Assembly: GCA_002434305.1 (NCBI GenBank)
Contig: DJJU01000006.1
Location: 310,001 to 374,000, forward strand
Reading direction: 5' to 3'
Origin: Alicycliphilus sp. UBA6560
Lineage (GTDB): Bacteria; Pseudomonadota; Gammaproteobacteria; Burkholderiales; Burkholderiaceae_C
DNA: 64,000 bases
Under the pieces are notes generated by a model. The model was not told where the DNA came from. It worked only from the letters and a program-made list of their open reading frames with translations, and searched no databases. Made by a program: the position numbers and the translations under genes. Positions 6,806-14,202 of this stretch are shown piece by piece (position 1 is the stretch's first letter; every line of letters starts with the position of its first letter).

Positions 6806-8233
6806 ATGCAACCTACCAAAACCGCGCTGGCGGTGGGCGCCGCCGTCGCCACCGCAGCCGTCGCCTACGCCGGCGCGACCTGGTACAGCGGCCGCCAGGC
6901 CGAGCAGGCCTACCACCAGGCCATCACCGACCTGAGCGCCTTCATCGGCCCGCAGGCGATCGCCGCGCAGGAGTACCGCCGGGGCTTCTTCTCGTCCGAA
7001 GGCCGGCTGACGCTGCAGTGGACACCCGCCACGCAGGACGGCGAGGACGAGGACCAGGCGGCGACGGCGCCGCCCGCGCCCGTGCGCCTGGTGGTGACCA
7101 GCCAGGTGCGCCACGGGCCGCTGGCCGGCGCCCGGCTGGCCGCCGCCGCGGTGGAGACACGCTTTGCTCTGGAGGGGCTGGACGAGCACACACGCCAGGC
7201 CCTCTCGAACATGCAGGGCCTCCAACTCACGGCCGTGCGCCACTTCGGCGGCGCCAGCGACCTGCGGCTGCGCCTGCCTGCGGGCGAGGTCGTGGTCGAC
7301 GGGACCGCGCTGCGCTGGCAGGAGCTGACAGGCGAGGGCAGCCTGGACAGCAGCGGCAAGCGCGTGTCCGCCCGCATGGCGTGGCCCGAATGGTCGTTCG
7401 ACTCGCTGTCCGCCACCGCAGCCGCCGGCGACGAAGAAGACCCCGAGGCCCGCCCCGAGCGCTTTGCCATCACCCTGCGGGGCATGACCAGCACGTTCGA
7501 GGGCGAGATGATCGACGGCCTGTGGGGCCTGGGCCCCGGCAAGGCCCGGCTGCAGGTGGGCAGCCTGCAAACGCGCAGCGCCGGCGCCGTGGATGCCCCG
7601 GTGCGCACGGTCCTGGACTTGCGCGAGCTTGAGGCGGAATCGGATATCGTGACCGACCAGGCCACGCTGGGGTACTCCACGCGCGCCCAGGTGGTGGGCA
7701 GCATCGGGCCGATCCAGTTCGACTCGCTGAAGCTGCACGAGCAGTACCAGCGGGTGGACATCGAAGCCCTGCGGGGGCTGATGCGTGCCTTTGCGCCGGG
7801 CCAGCAAGAGGCGGGCGAAGCGGGGGGCTACACGCTGGTGGATGCCGCGCCCCGCCTGATCGCCGCCCTGCCGTCGTACCGGATGCAGATCGAGGCCACC
7901 ACGCAGGGCCAGACGGGGCGGCTGGAGTACGGCGCGCAGGTCAATAGCGCGCCCCCGGTCGAGCAACTGGCGGGCGGTGCCTGGCTGCCGGCGCTGCTGC
8001 AAGGCGGCGCACTGGATGCCAGCATGCAGCTGCCCAAGGCATGGGTAGGCCCGCTGATGGGCGCCACCGGCAGGCCTGCACCCAGCGACGAAGAACTGCA
8101 GCAGCTGTTGGCGGCCGCCGAGTCGTCGGGCTACGTGCGGCTGGAGGGCGAGCAGATCAGCGGCTCCCTGGCGCTGCAGGGCGGGCGGTGGACGCTCAAC
8201 GGCAAGCCCTTCGCCGGCCCGCAGCTGCACTGA
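6806..8233 (+). CDS. DUF945 (YdgA-like) envelope protein
   Basis: A 475-residue protein with a short N-terminal hydrophobic anchor (residues 7-25, ALAVGAAVATAAVAYAGATW), then WYSGRQAE and a long soluble region of alternating beta-strand character typical of DUF945/YdgA proteins: a secreted or inner-membrane-anchored beta-rich protein with no established biochemical role. The QLPKAWVGPLMGATG and final SLALQGGRWTLNGKPF segments match the family pattern. The ATG at 6806 follows GAGGGCTCTTTCC. It converges on the catalase gene, with a hairpin between them. Function is unknown; an envelope-maintenance role is only a guess. Confidence 0.72.
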   Translation: MQPTKTALAVGAAVATAAVAYAGATWYSGRQAEQAYHQAITDLSAFIGPQAIAAQEYRRGFFSSEGRLTLQWTPATQDGEDEDQAATAPPAPVRLVVTSQVRHGPLAGARLAAAAVETRFALEGLDEHTRQALSNMQGLQLTAVRHFGGASDLRLRLPAGEVVVDGTALRWQELTGEGSLDSSGKRVSARMAWPEWSFDSLSATAAAGDEEDPEARPERFAITLRGMTSTFEGEMIDGLWGLGPGKARLQVGSLQTRSAGAVDAPVRTVLDLRELEAESDIVTDQATLGYSTRAQVVGSIGPIQFDSLKLHEQYQRVDIEALRGLMRAFAPGQQEAGEAGGYTLVDAAPRLIAALPSYRMQIEATTQGQTGRLEYGAQVNSAPPVEQLAGGAWLPALLQGGALDASMQLPKAWVGPLMGATGRPAPSDEELQQLLAAAESSGYVRLEGEQISGSLALQGGRWTLNGKPFAGPQLH

Positions 8234-8244
8234 GTGCTACCCGG

Positions 8245-8268
8245 CCTGCCCCTGGAGAAAGGGGCAGG
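8245..8268. terminator. Hairpin between convergent DUF945 and catalase genes
   Basis: Perfect 9-bp stem CCTGCCCCT (8245-8253) / AGGGGCAGG (8260-8268) with a 6-base loop. It occupies the 51-bp gap between two convergent genes, so it may end both transcripts, but it lacks a U tract on either side. Confidence 0.4.
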
Positions 8269-8284
8269 GCGAGCGGGGGCGGCT

Positions 8285-9736
8285 TTACAGCTGGCCCGCC
8301 CGTTGGCGGGCGATGGCGTCGGCCACGCCCGCGCCATAGGCCGGGTCGGCCTGGGTGCAGTGGGCGATGTGCTTGTCGATGATGTGCTGCGACACGCCGG
8401 CGATGTTGCGCGCGGTGTTCTCGCACAGCAGGCGCTGCTTTTCGAGCGTCATCAGGCGGAACAGGTCGCCTGGCTGGGTGAAGTAGTCGCTGTCGTCCTC
8501 ACGGTAGTTCCAGCGGCTGGCGTCGCCATAAAGCTTCTCGACGGGCTCGGCGTACTCGGGCTGCTCCTGCCACGCGCCCCGGGTGTTGGGTTCATAGGCG
8601 ATGGTGCGGCCGAAGTTGCCGTCCACGCGCATGGCGCCGTCGCGGTGGTAGTGGTTGACCGGGCAGCGCGGCGCGTTCACCGGGATCTGGTGGTGGTTCA
8701 CGCCCAGGCGGTAGCGGGCCGCGTCGGCGTAAGAGAACAGGCGCGACTGCAGCATCCGGTCGGGCGAGGGGCCGATGCCGGGCACCAGGTTGCTGGGCGC
8801 GAACGATGCCTGCTCGACTTCGGCGTAGTAGTTGTCGGGGTTGCGGTTGAGCTCCATCACACCCACTTCTATGAGCGGGAAGTCCTTCTTGCTCCACACC
8901 TTGGTCAGGTCGAACGGGTGGAAGCGGTAGGTCTGCGCCTCTTCCTCGGTCATGATCTGTACGCACAGCTTCCACTTCGGAAAGTCGCCGCGGTCGATGG
9001 CCGCCAGCAGGTCGCGCTGGCTGCTTTCGCGATCCACCGCGACCACGGCGGCGGCCTCGGCGTCGGACAGATTCTCGATGCCCTGCTGGCAGACCCAGTG
9101 GAACTTCACGTAGTGGCGTTCGCCGGCGTGGTTGATGAGGCTGTAGGTGTGCGAGCCGAAACCGTGCATGTGGCGGTAACCGCGCGGAATGCCGCGGTCG
9201 CTCATGACGATGGTGATCTGGTGCAGCGCCTCGGGCAGGCCGGTCCAGAAGTCCCAGTTGTTCTCGGGTGAGCGCAGGTTGGTGTACGGATCGCGCTTGA
9301 CGGCCTTGTTCAGGTCAGGGAACTTAAGCGGGTCGCGGAAGAAGAACACCGGCGTGTTGTTGCCCACCAGGTCCCAGTTGCCTTCCTCGGTGTACATCTT
9401 CACGGCGAAGCCGCGGATGTCGCGCTCGGCGTCCGCCGCGCCGCGCTCGCCGGCCACGGTGGAAAAGCGGGCGAACAGCTGCGTCTGCTTGCCGAGGTCG
9501 GAGAACACCTTGGCGCGGGTGTAGCGCGTGATGTCGCCGGTGACGGTGAAGGTGCCGTAGGCGCCCGAGCCCTTGGCGTGCATGCGCCGCTCGGGGATCA
9601 CCTCGCGGTGGAAGTGGGCGAGCTTTTCCAGGTGCCACAGGTCCTGCAGCAGCATGGGGCCGCGCGGGCCGGCGGTCAGCGAGTCCTGGTTGTTGGCAAC
9701 GGGCGCGCCGGCGGCGGTGGTGAGGCGGTGGCTCAT
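8285..9736 (-). CDS. katA: Monofunctional haem catalase (small-subunit clade)
   Basis: A 483-residue catalase that disproportionates hydrogen peroxide. Distal haem residues are His53 in RRMHAKGSGAYG and Asn126 in LVGNNTPVFFFRD; the proximal haem ligand is Tyr336 in RLFSYADAARYRLG. The length is that of small-subunit (clade 3) catalases. The start at 9736 has a clear AAGGAG 8 bases upstream. It stands alone, transcribed leftward from an AT-rich control region (9737-9874) that contains inverted repeats. OxyR control is usual for such genes but no convincing OxyR tetrad was seen. The symbol katA is by family, not by orthology testing. Confidence 0.95.
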   Translation of the reverse strand: MSHRLTTAAGAPVANNQDSLTAGPRGPMLLQDLWHLEKLAHFHREVIPERRMHAKGSGAYGTFTVTGDITRYTRAKVFSDLGKQTQLFARFSTVAGERGAADAERDIRGFAVKMYTEEGNWDLVGNNTPVFFFRDPLKFPDLNKAVKRDPYTNLRSPENNWDFWTGLPEALHQITIVMSDRGIPRGYRHMHGFGSHTYSLINHAGERHYVKFHWVCQQGIENLSDAEAAAVVAVDRESSQRDLLAAIDRGDFPKWKLCVQIMTEEEAQTYRFHPFDLTKVWSKKDFPLIEVGVMELNRNPDNYYAEVEQASFAPSNLVPGIGPSPDRMLQSRLFSYADAARYRLGVNHHQIPVNAPRCPVNHYHRDGAMRVDGNFGRTIAYEPNTRGAWQEQPEYAEPVEKLYGDASRWNYREDDSDYFTQPGDLFRLMTLEKQRLLCENTARNIAGVSQHIIDKHIAHCTQADPAYGAGVADAIARQRAGQL

Positions 9737-9765
9737 GGGTGAACTCCTTTTGATGGTGGCCGATC

Positions 9766-9823
9766 CATTCAATAGCTATATTGCTATCAATGCGTTTTTA
9801 TTATTGTTTTGAACTATTGAATG
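9766..9823. promoter_or_regulatory. Nested inverted repeats in the catalase upstream region
   Basis: A 10-bp inverted repeat CATTCAATAG (9766-9775) / CTATTGAATG (9814-9823) encloses a second small palindrome ATAGC-N6-GCTAT (9772-9787) and a T-rich run. This AT-rich island stands out from GC-rich surroundings and lies 30-87 bases before the catalase start, where an operator or promoter would be expected. ATAG/CTAT elements recall OxyR sites, but the spacing (8 rather than 7) does not fit well. Confidence 0.4.
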
Positions 9824-9874
9824 GGCAAGGGCTCGGCCATTGCTTTTATGCAAGGCGGCAATAGCTTGCGGGGA

Positions 9875-10420
9875 TCAACCCACCAGGAGCTTTTGCACCA
9901 GGTCAGCGGCGGTGGAGGCGCCGTACTTGCGCATCAGCCGCGCGCGGTAGATCTCCACCGTGCGGTGGCTGATGTCCAGCGCACGGCCGATCTCCTTGCT
10001 GGTCATGCCGTCCAGCAGCCGGGCGGCCACTTCGCGCTCGCGCGCGGTGAGTTCGGCGCGCACCGGTCGCTCGGCGCTCAGGTCTTCGAAGGACCAGATG
10101 CCTGAGGCGTGCGGCTGTTCGCGGTTGAGCGCGCGGCCGGAGACGTGGCACCAGAAAATCTCGCCGCAGGCGCGCTTCATGAGGCGGTTGTCGGCGTAGT
10201 GGCCCTTGGCGTTCAGGATGGGCTCCATGCGCTTGCCCAGGCGCTCGTATTCGTCGGCCGATGGATAGAGGACGCGGAAGGACTGGCCGATGAGCAGCTC
10301 GCGCGAGGCGCCGAACATCTCGCACACGTGGCGGTTGCAGTCCACCATGATGCGGTTGCTCGAGATCACGAGGCCTACGGGAGCCATCTCGAAGGCCAGG
10401 CGGTAGTCGGCAATGTCCAT
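9875..10420 (-). CDS. PAS-LuxR type transcriptional regulator
   Basis: A 181-residue regulator with a PAS sensor domain at residues 5-110 (MAPVGLVISSNRIMVDCNRH is typical of the PAS N-terminal strands) and a C-terminal LuxR/FixJ helix-turn-helix at about 122-178 (LTAREREVAARLLDGMTSKE then IGRALDISHRTVEIYRARLM). There is no receiver domain, so it probably responds to a ligand or redox state bound in the PAS domain. It is divergent from scoAB, with 77 bases between the starts, and the gap holds a TACTAC/GTAGTA palindrome, so it likely controls that CoA-transferase operon and perhaps itself. Confidence 0.85.
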   Translation of the reverse strand: MDIADYRLAFEMAPVGLVISSNRIMVDCNRHVCEMFGASRELLIGQSFRVLYPSADEYERLGKRMEPILNAKGHYADNRLMKRACGEIFWCHVSGRALNREQPHASGIWSFEDLSAERPVRAELTAREREVAARLLDGMTSKEIGRALDISHRTVEIYRARLMRKYGASTAADLVQKLLVG

Positions 10421-10436
10421 GGATATGCTTAGGGAA

Positions 10437-10460
10437 TACTACTTAGGATTGTACGTAGTA
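10437..10460. promoter_or_regulatory. Palindrome TACTAC-N12-GTAGTA in the scoA/regulator divergent region
   Basis: Perfect 6-bp arms (10437-10442 and 10455-10460) lie centrally between the divergent PAS-LuxR gene and scoA, with further TAC/GTA symmetry inside. FixJ/LuxR-class regulators bind comparable short palindromes. It is the obvious operator candidate here, but binding is inferred. Confidence 0.5.
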
Positions 10461-10497
10461 TCGTAGCGCATCCGTTGCATACATCAGGAGACATTCA

Positions 10498-11199
10498 GTG
10501 AACAAGCTCTACCCTTCGGCCACCGAGGCGCTTGCGGGCGTCGTACAGGATGGCCAGATGCTGGCCGTCGGCGGCTTCGGCCTGTGCGGCATTCCCGAGG
10601 CGCTGATCGAAGCCCTCAAGGACAGTGGCGTCAAGGACCTCACGGTGGTGTCCAACAACGCCGGCGTGGACGGCTTCGGGCTGGGCAAGCTGCTGGAGAC
10701 GCGCCAGATCAAGAAGATGATCAGCTCCTACGTGGGCGAGAACAAGGAGTTCGAGCGCCAGTTCCTGGCCGGCGAGCTGGAGCTGGAGTTCACCCCCCAG
10801 GGCACGCTGGCCGAGAAGCTGCGCGCCGGCGGCGCCGGTATCCCCGCCTTCTTCACCAAGACCGGCGTGGGCACCGTCGTGGCCGAGGGCAAGGAGCTGC
10901 GCGAGTTCGACGGCCAGACCTACGTGATGGAGCGCTCGCTGGTGCCCGACGTGTCCCTGGTCAAGGCCTGGCGCGCCGACAAGAGCGGCAATCTGCAGTT
11001 TCGCCTGACGGCGCGCAACTTCAACCCGGCCGCCGCCACCGCCGGCAAGGTCTGCATCGTCGAGGTCGAGGAGGTCGTCGAAACCGGCCAGATTGCGCCC
11101 GACGACGTGCATCTGCCCGGCATCTACGTGCACCGCATCGTGCACAACCCGCATCCCGAGAAGCGCATCGAAAAGCGCACGCTCACCGAGAAGAAGTAA
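10498..11199 (+). CDS. scoA: 3-oxoacid CoA-transferase subunit A
   Basis: A 233-residue class I CoA-transferase alpha subunit. The glycine-rich GGFGLCGIPEALIEAL (residues 23-38) is the CoA-binding signature of succinyl-CoA:3-ketoacid transferases, and the protein is collinear with ScoA/AtoD. With ScoB it activates acetoacetate, or another 3-oxoacid, using succinyl-CoA as donor. The start is GTG at 10498, with CAGGAG 7 bases upstream; no ATG fits better. It is followed 13 bases later by scoB and preceded by the divergent PAS-LuxR regulator. A beta-ketoadipate transferase (PcaI) role is a possible alternative that sequence reading alone does not exclude. Confidence 0.9.
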   Translation: MNKLYPSATEALAGVVQDGQMLAVGGFGLCGIPEALIEALKDSGVKDLTVVSNNAGVDGFGLGKLLETRQIKKMISSYVGENKEFERQFLAGELELEFTPQGTLAEKLRAGGAGIPAFFTKTGVGTVVAEGKELREFDGQTYVMERSLVPDVSLVKAWRADKSGNLQFRLTARNFNPAAATAGKVCIVEVEEVVETGQIAPDDVHLPGIYVHRIVHNPHPEKRIEKRTLTEKK

Positions 11200-11212
11200 C
11201 AAGGAGACAGCA

Positions 11213-11851
11213 ATGCCCTGGACCCAAGACCAGATGGCCGCGCGCGCGGCACAGGAACTCGAGGACGGCTTCTACGTGAACCTCGGCATCGGCATTCCCA
11301 CGCTGGTGGCCAACCATACCGGCGACAAGGAGGTGTGGCTGCAGTCGGAAAACGGCATGCTGGGCATCGGCGCTTTTCCGACCGAGGACGAGGTGGACGC
11401 CGACCTGATCAACGCCGGCAAGCAGACCGTCACCACCATCCCCGGCTCGGCCATCTTCGGCTCGGACCAGTCGTTCGCCATGATCCGCGGCGGCAAGATC
11501 AACCTGTCCATCCTGGGCGCCATGCAGGTCAGCCAAAAGGGCGACCTGGCCAACTGGATGATCCCCGGCAAGATGGTCAAGGGCATGGGCGGCGCCATGG
11601 ATCTGGTGGCCGGCGTGCCCCGCGTGATCGTGCTGATGGAGCACGTGGCGAAGAAGAAGGACGGCACGACCGACCTGAAGATACTGCCCGAGTGCTCGCT
11701 GCCGCTGACTGGCGTGGGCGTGGTCGACCGCATCATCACCGACCTGGGCGTGATGGACGTCACCCCCGAGGGCCTGAAGCTGGTGGAGCTGGCCCCGGGC
11801 GTGGAGTTCGACGAGATCCAGTCCAAGACGGGCGTGCCGCTGCTGCGCTGA
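11213..11851 (+). CDS. scoB: 3-oxoacid CoA-transferase subunit B
   Basis: A 212-residue beta subunit of the class I CoA-transferase. The active-site glutamate that forms the enzyme-CoA thioester is Glu46 in WLQSENGMLGIG, the S-E-N-G motif of the family. YVNLGIGIPTLVANH near the N terminus and QKGDLANWMIPGKMVKGMGG further on are also family hallmarks. AAGGAGACAG lies 4 bases before the ATG. It is the second and last gene of the scoAB operon; a terminator follows 28 bases after the stop. Confidence 0.93.
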   Translation: MPWTQDQMAARAAQELEDGFYVNLGIGIPTLVANHTGDKEVWLQSENGMLGIGAFPTEDEVDADLINAGKQTVTTIPGSAIFGSDQSFAMIRGGKINLSILGAMQVSQKGDLANWMIPGKMVKGMGGAMDLVAGVPRVIVLMEHVAKKKDGTTDLKILPECSLPLTGVGVVDRIITDLGVMDVTPEGLKLVELAPGVEFDEIQSKTGVPLLR

Positions 11852-11879
11852 GCACGCACCGGCGCCGCCAGTTACCAGA

Positions 11880-11903
11880 AGCCGGGCTTTGCCCGGCTTT
11901 TTG
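11880..11903 (+). terminator. Rho-independent terminator after scoB
   Basis: An 8-bp stem AGCCGGGC (11880-11887) / GCCCGGCT (11891-11898) with a 3-base loop, followed by TTTTT. It matches a standard intrinsic terminator for the scoAB transcript. Confidence 0.85.
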
Positions 11904-11982
11904 CCTTTTCATCGGACCGTGGCCGCGCGCAAAGGGCCGTATAGTCCGACACGGCAACACTTGATTACATTCTTTCGCACGC

Positions 11983-13338
11983 ATGTTCGCTTCCGATTCC
12001 AGCCCTGACGGCGACGCTGCGCTGCAGCCACCCGAGGACAACAGCCACTACCTGCGTGCCGTCACCGACATGGCCGACCACTGCCACGTGACGACGCAGG
12101 AGGCCCTGTACACCGACCGCGGCATCAAGCTGGTGGACAAGGACGTGCGCGTGGACAGCGCCCTGTACGACCGCCTGGTGCGCTACAAGCTGCGCGGCCA
12201 CATCGACGACCACCTGGCCGTGCAGGACATGGTCAGCGTGTCCTCGCTGGTACAGGAGGCTGCCGCCCAGTGCGAGCAGGACACGCTGGCCTATTTGCTG
12301 GTGCACACGCTGGACGCCATGGCCGTGGAGCGCCTGCTGGCCCCCGTGCGTTCGCTAGTGCTGCCGCACGCGCTGGCCTTCAAGCTCACCGTGATGCGCG
12401 AGCAGCACCGCGACCTGTACATCCACAGCGTGCGCATGATGCTGGTCAGCGTCTACCTGGGCCTGAAAAGCGGCATGAGCGAGCGCGAATGCGTGCACCT
12501 GGTCGCCGCGGCGCTGCTGCACGACATCGGCACGCTGCATCTGGACCCCATCTGGCATGACAGCGGCACGCGCGTGACCGGCGCCGGGCGCAAGGAGCTG
12601 ATGGCCCATCCCATCACGGCGGCTCTCATCGTGCAGGCGCAGAACCTCTATCCGCGCAGCGTGCCCCAGGCCATCCTGGAGCACCATGAGTGCATGGACG
12701 GCAGCGGCTACCCGCGCGGGCTGCAGGGCGAGCAGATCTCACCCATGGGGCAGATCCTGCTGGTGGCCGAGGTCGCCTCCGCCTTCTTCGAGAAATACGC
12801 CAACGAGGCGGCCGCGCAGCGCCTGTCGCTCACCTTGCGCATGAGCCACCGCAAATTCCCCGCCGCCCTGGTGGCCTGCCTGCTGCCGGCGCTGAACATC
12901 CGCGCCGTGCAGGCCTCCCTGCAGGTCACGTCCGCCCAGGTGCATGCCCTGGTCGAGCTGCTGTCGCAGACGTTCGCCGACTGGCAGGCGCGCTGCGGCA
13001 CGCTGGCGCCGGCGCTGCTGGCCGCCGGCAGCGGCCAGGCCTGTGCCTTCGTCACCCAGCGGCTGGCAACGCTGCAAAAGACGCTGTTCGAGGCCGGCTC
13101 TCACCCCCAGCAGCAGGCCGAGGCCCTGGCCTATCTGGAAGGCGACGAACAGGGCCTGGCTGAACTGGCCCTGCTCGGGCGCGAGGCGCTGTGGCAGCTG
13201 CAGAGCATCATCGACGCCACCCACAGCCGCTGGCCGCAACTGCACGAGGGCAGAGGCCCCGGGGACCAGGCCGTGGCGCAGTGGGGCGGGGCGTTCACGC
13301 AGCGCATGGCGCAGGCCGAACTGACCCAGGCCGCGTAG
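11983..13338 (+). CDS. HD-GYP domain protein, predicted cyclic-di-GMP phosphodiesterase
   Basis: A 451-residue cytosolic protein. An N-terminal region of about 140 residues without a recognised fold precedes an HD-GYP domain: His148, the HD pair His180-Asp181 in LLHDIG, His209, and HHECMDGSGYPRG (His234-His235 and the GYP at 242-244). All metal ligands and the GYP triplet are intact, so hydrolysis of cyclic-di-GMP is likely. The C-terminal 150 residues are helical and of unknown role. It has no receiver domain or membrane helix, so how it is controlled is unclear. A degenerate relative is encoded at 28479-29477. No good ribosome binding site was seen before the ATG. Confidence 0.85.
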   Translation: MFASDSSPDGDAALQPPEDNSHYLRAVTDMADHCHVTTQEALYTDRGIKLVDKDVRVDSALYDRLVRYKLRGHIDDHLAVQDMVSVSSLVQEAAAQCEQDTLAYLLVHTLDAMAVERLLAPVRSLVLPHALAFKLTVMREQHRDLYIHSVRMMLVSVYLGLKSGMSERECVHLVAAALLHDIGTLHLDPIWHDSGTRVTGAGRKELMAHPITAALIVQAQNLYPRSVPQAILEHHECMDGSGYPRGLQGEQISPMGQILLVAEVASAFFEKYANEAAAQRLSLTLRMSHRKFPAALVACLLPALNIRAVQASLQVTSAQVHALVELLSQTFADWQARCGTLAPALLAAGSGQACAFVTQRLATLQKTLFEAGSHPQQQAEALAYLEGDEQGLAELALLGREALWQLQSIIDATHSRWPQLHEGRGPGDQAVAQWGGAFTQRMAQAELTQAA

Positions 13339-13384
13339 CAGCACACCCCAGCCTCGGGCTGGGGAGCCACGCAGTGGTTTGATA

Positions 13385-13400
13385 CTGTATATTTAAACAG
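13385..13400 (+). promoter_or_regulatory. LexA (SOS) box upstream of imuA
   Basis: CTGTATATTTAAACAG is a perfect match to the gammaproteobacterial/betaproteobacterial SOS consensus CTG-N10-CAG with an AT-rich centre. It lies 16 bases before the imuA ATG, where bound LexA would block the promoter. DNA damage should therefore induce the whole imuA-imuB-dnaE2 operon. Confidence 0.93.
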
Positions 13401-13416
13401 TATCGAGGCCACTGCC

Positions 13417-14202
13417 ATGAATGCACTTCCCTCCAGCCTGCCCCTTCCGTCCCTGCCCGGCCTGTGGCGCGGCCAGGATTGTCTGGGCGCGCCGCAGCGC
13501 GTGGTGGCCAGCGGCCATGCCGCGCTGGACGCGGAGCTGCCCGCCGGCGGCTGGCCGCTGGGGGCGCTGACCGAAGTTTTGCTGGAGCCGGCCGCCCACG
13601 CCGAATGGGCGCTGGTGCTGCCCGCCCTGGCGGCGCGGCTGCAGGGCAGCGCCGGCCGCGCCGTGCTGGCGGCCCCGCCGCTGGAGCCCTTCACGCCCGC
13701 ACTGCAGGCCGCCGGGGTGCCGGCCGGGCGGCTGTGCTGCATCTGGCCTCATGACGCAACTGCCGCCGCCTGGGCCTGCGAGCAGGCGCTGCGCTGCCGC
13801 GACGTCAGCGCCGTGCTGGCCTGGCTGCCCCAGGCGCCGCCGTCCGTGCTGCGCCGGCTGCAACTGGTGGCAGCGCAGCATCAGCAGCTGCTATGGGTGT
13901 TCCGCGGCAGCCGCCAGGACCGGCAGGCGGCATCGCCCGCGCCCCTGCGGTTGTGGCTGGAACGCGCGCAGCACCGCCACCTGCTGGTGCACCTGCTCAA
14001 GCGCCGCGGCCCGCCCATGGGGCGGCCGGTGGCGCTGCCCGCCAGCAGCGCGCTGCTGGCCGAGGTGCTGGCCGCCCAGGCCCGGCGGCGCCAGCAGCTG
14101 CAGCAGGACGCTGCCGTCCTGCAATCACCCGCACGTCCCGCAGCTCTCGCCCTGGTGGCCGATCGCCATGTGCTGGCTGGCCTGGCTGCTGCCCACGCCT
14201 GA
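13417..14202 (+). CDS. imuA: Translesion synthesis-associated protein ImuA
   Basis: A 261-residue RecA-like/SulA-like protein, the first gene of the SOS mutagenesis cassette. LWRGQDCLGAPQRVVASGHA and ALDAELPAGGWPLGALTEVL (about residues 16-55) align with the N-terminal ATPase-fold signature of ImuA, which in other bacteria regulates the ImuB-DnaE2 mutasome by contacting RecA. A Walker A lysine is not seen, as usual for this family. A perfect LexA box lies immediately upstream. The 3' end overlaps the imuB start by 35 bases, indicating coupling. Confidence 0.85.
   Translation: MNALPSSLPLPSLPGLWRGQDCLGAPQRVVASGHAALDAELPAGGWPLGALTEVLLEPAAHAEWALVLPALAARLQGSAGRAVLAAPPLEPFTPALQAAGVPAGRLCCIWPHDATAAAWACEQALRCRDVSAVLAWLPQAPPSVLRRLQLVAAQHQQLLWVFRGSRQDRQAASPAPLRLWLERAQHRHLLVHLLKRRGPPMGRPVALPASSALLAEVLAAQARRRQQLQQDAAVLQSPARPAALALVADRHVLAGLAAAHA

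Noticed and set aside
9766..9823. An OxyR site before catalase
   Set aside because: ATAG and CTAT elements are present, but the spacing is 8 and the fourfold tetrad is missing, so I kept only a neutral inverted-repeat call.
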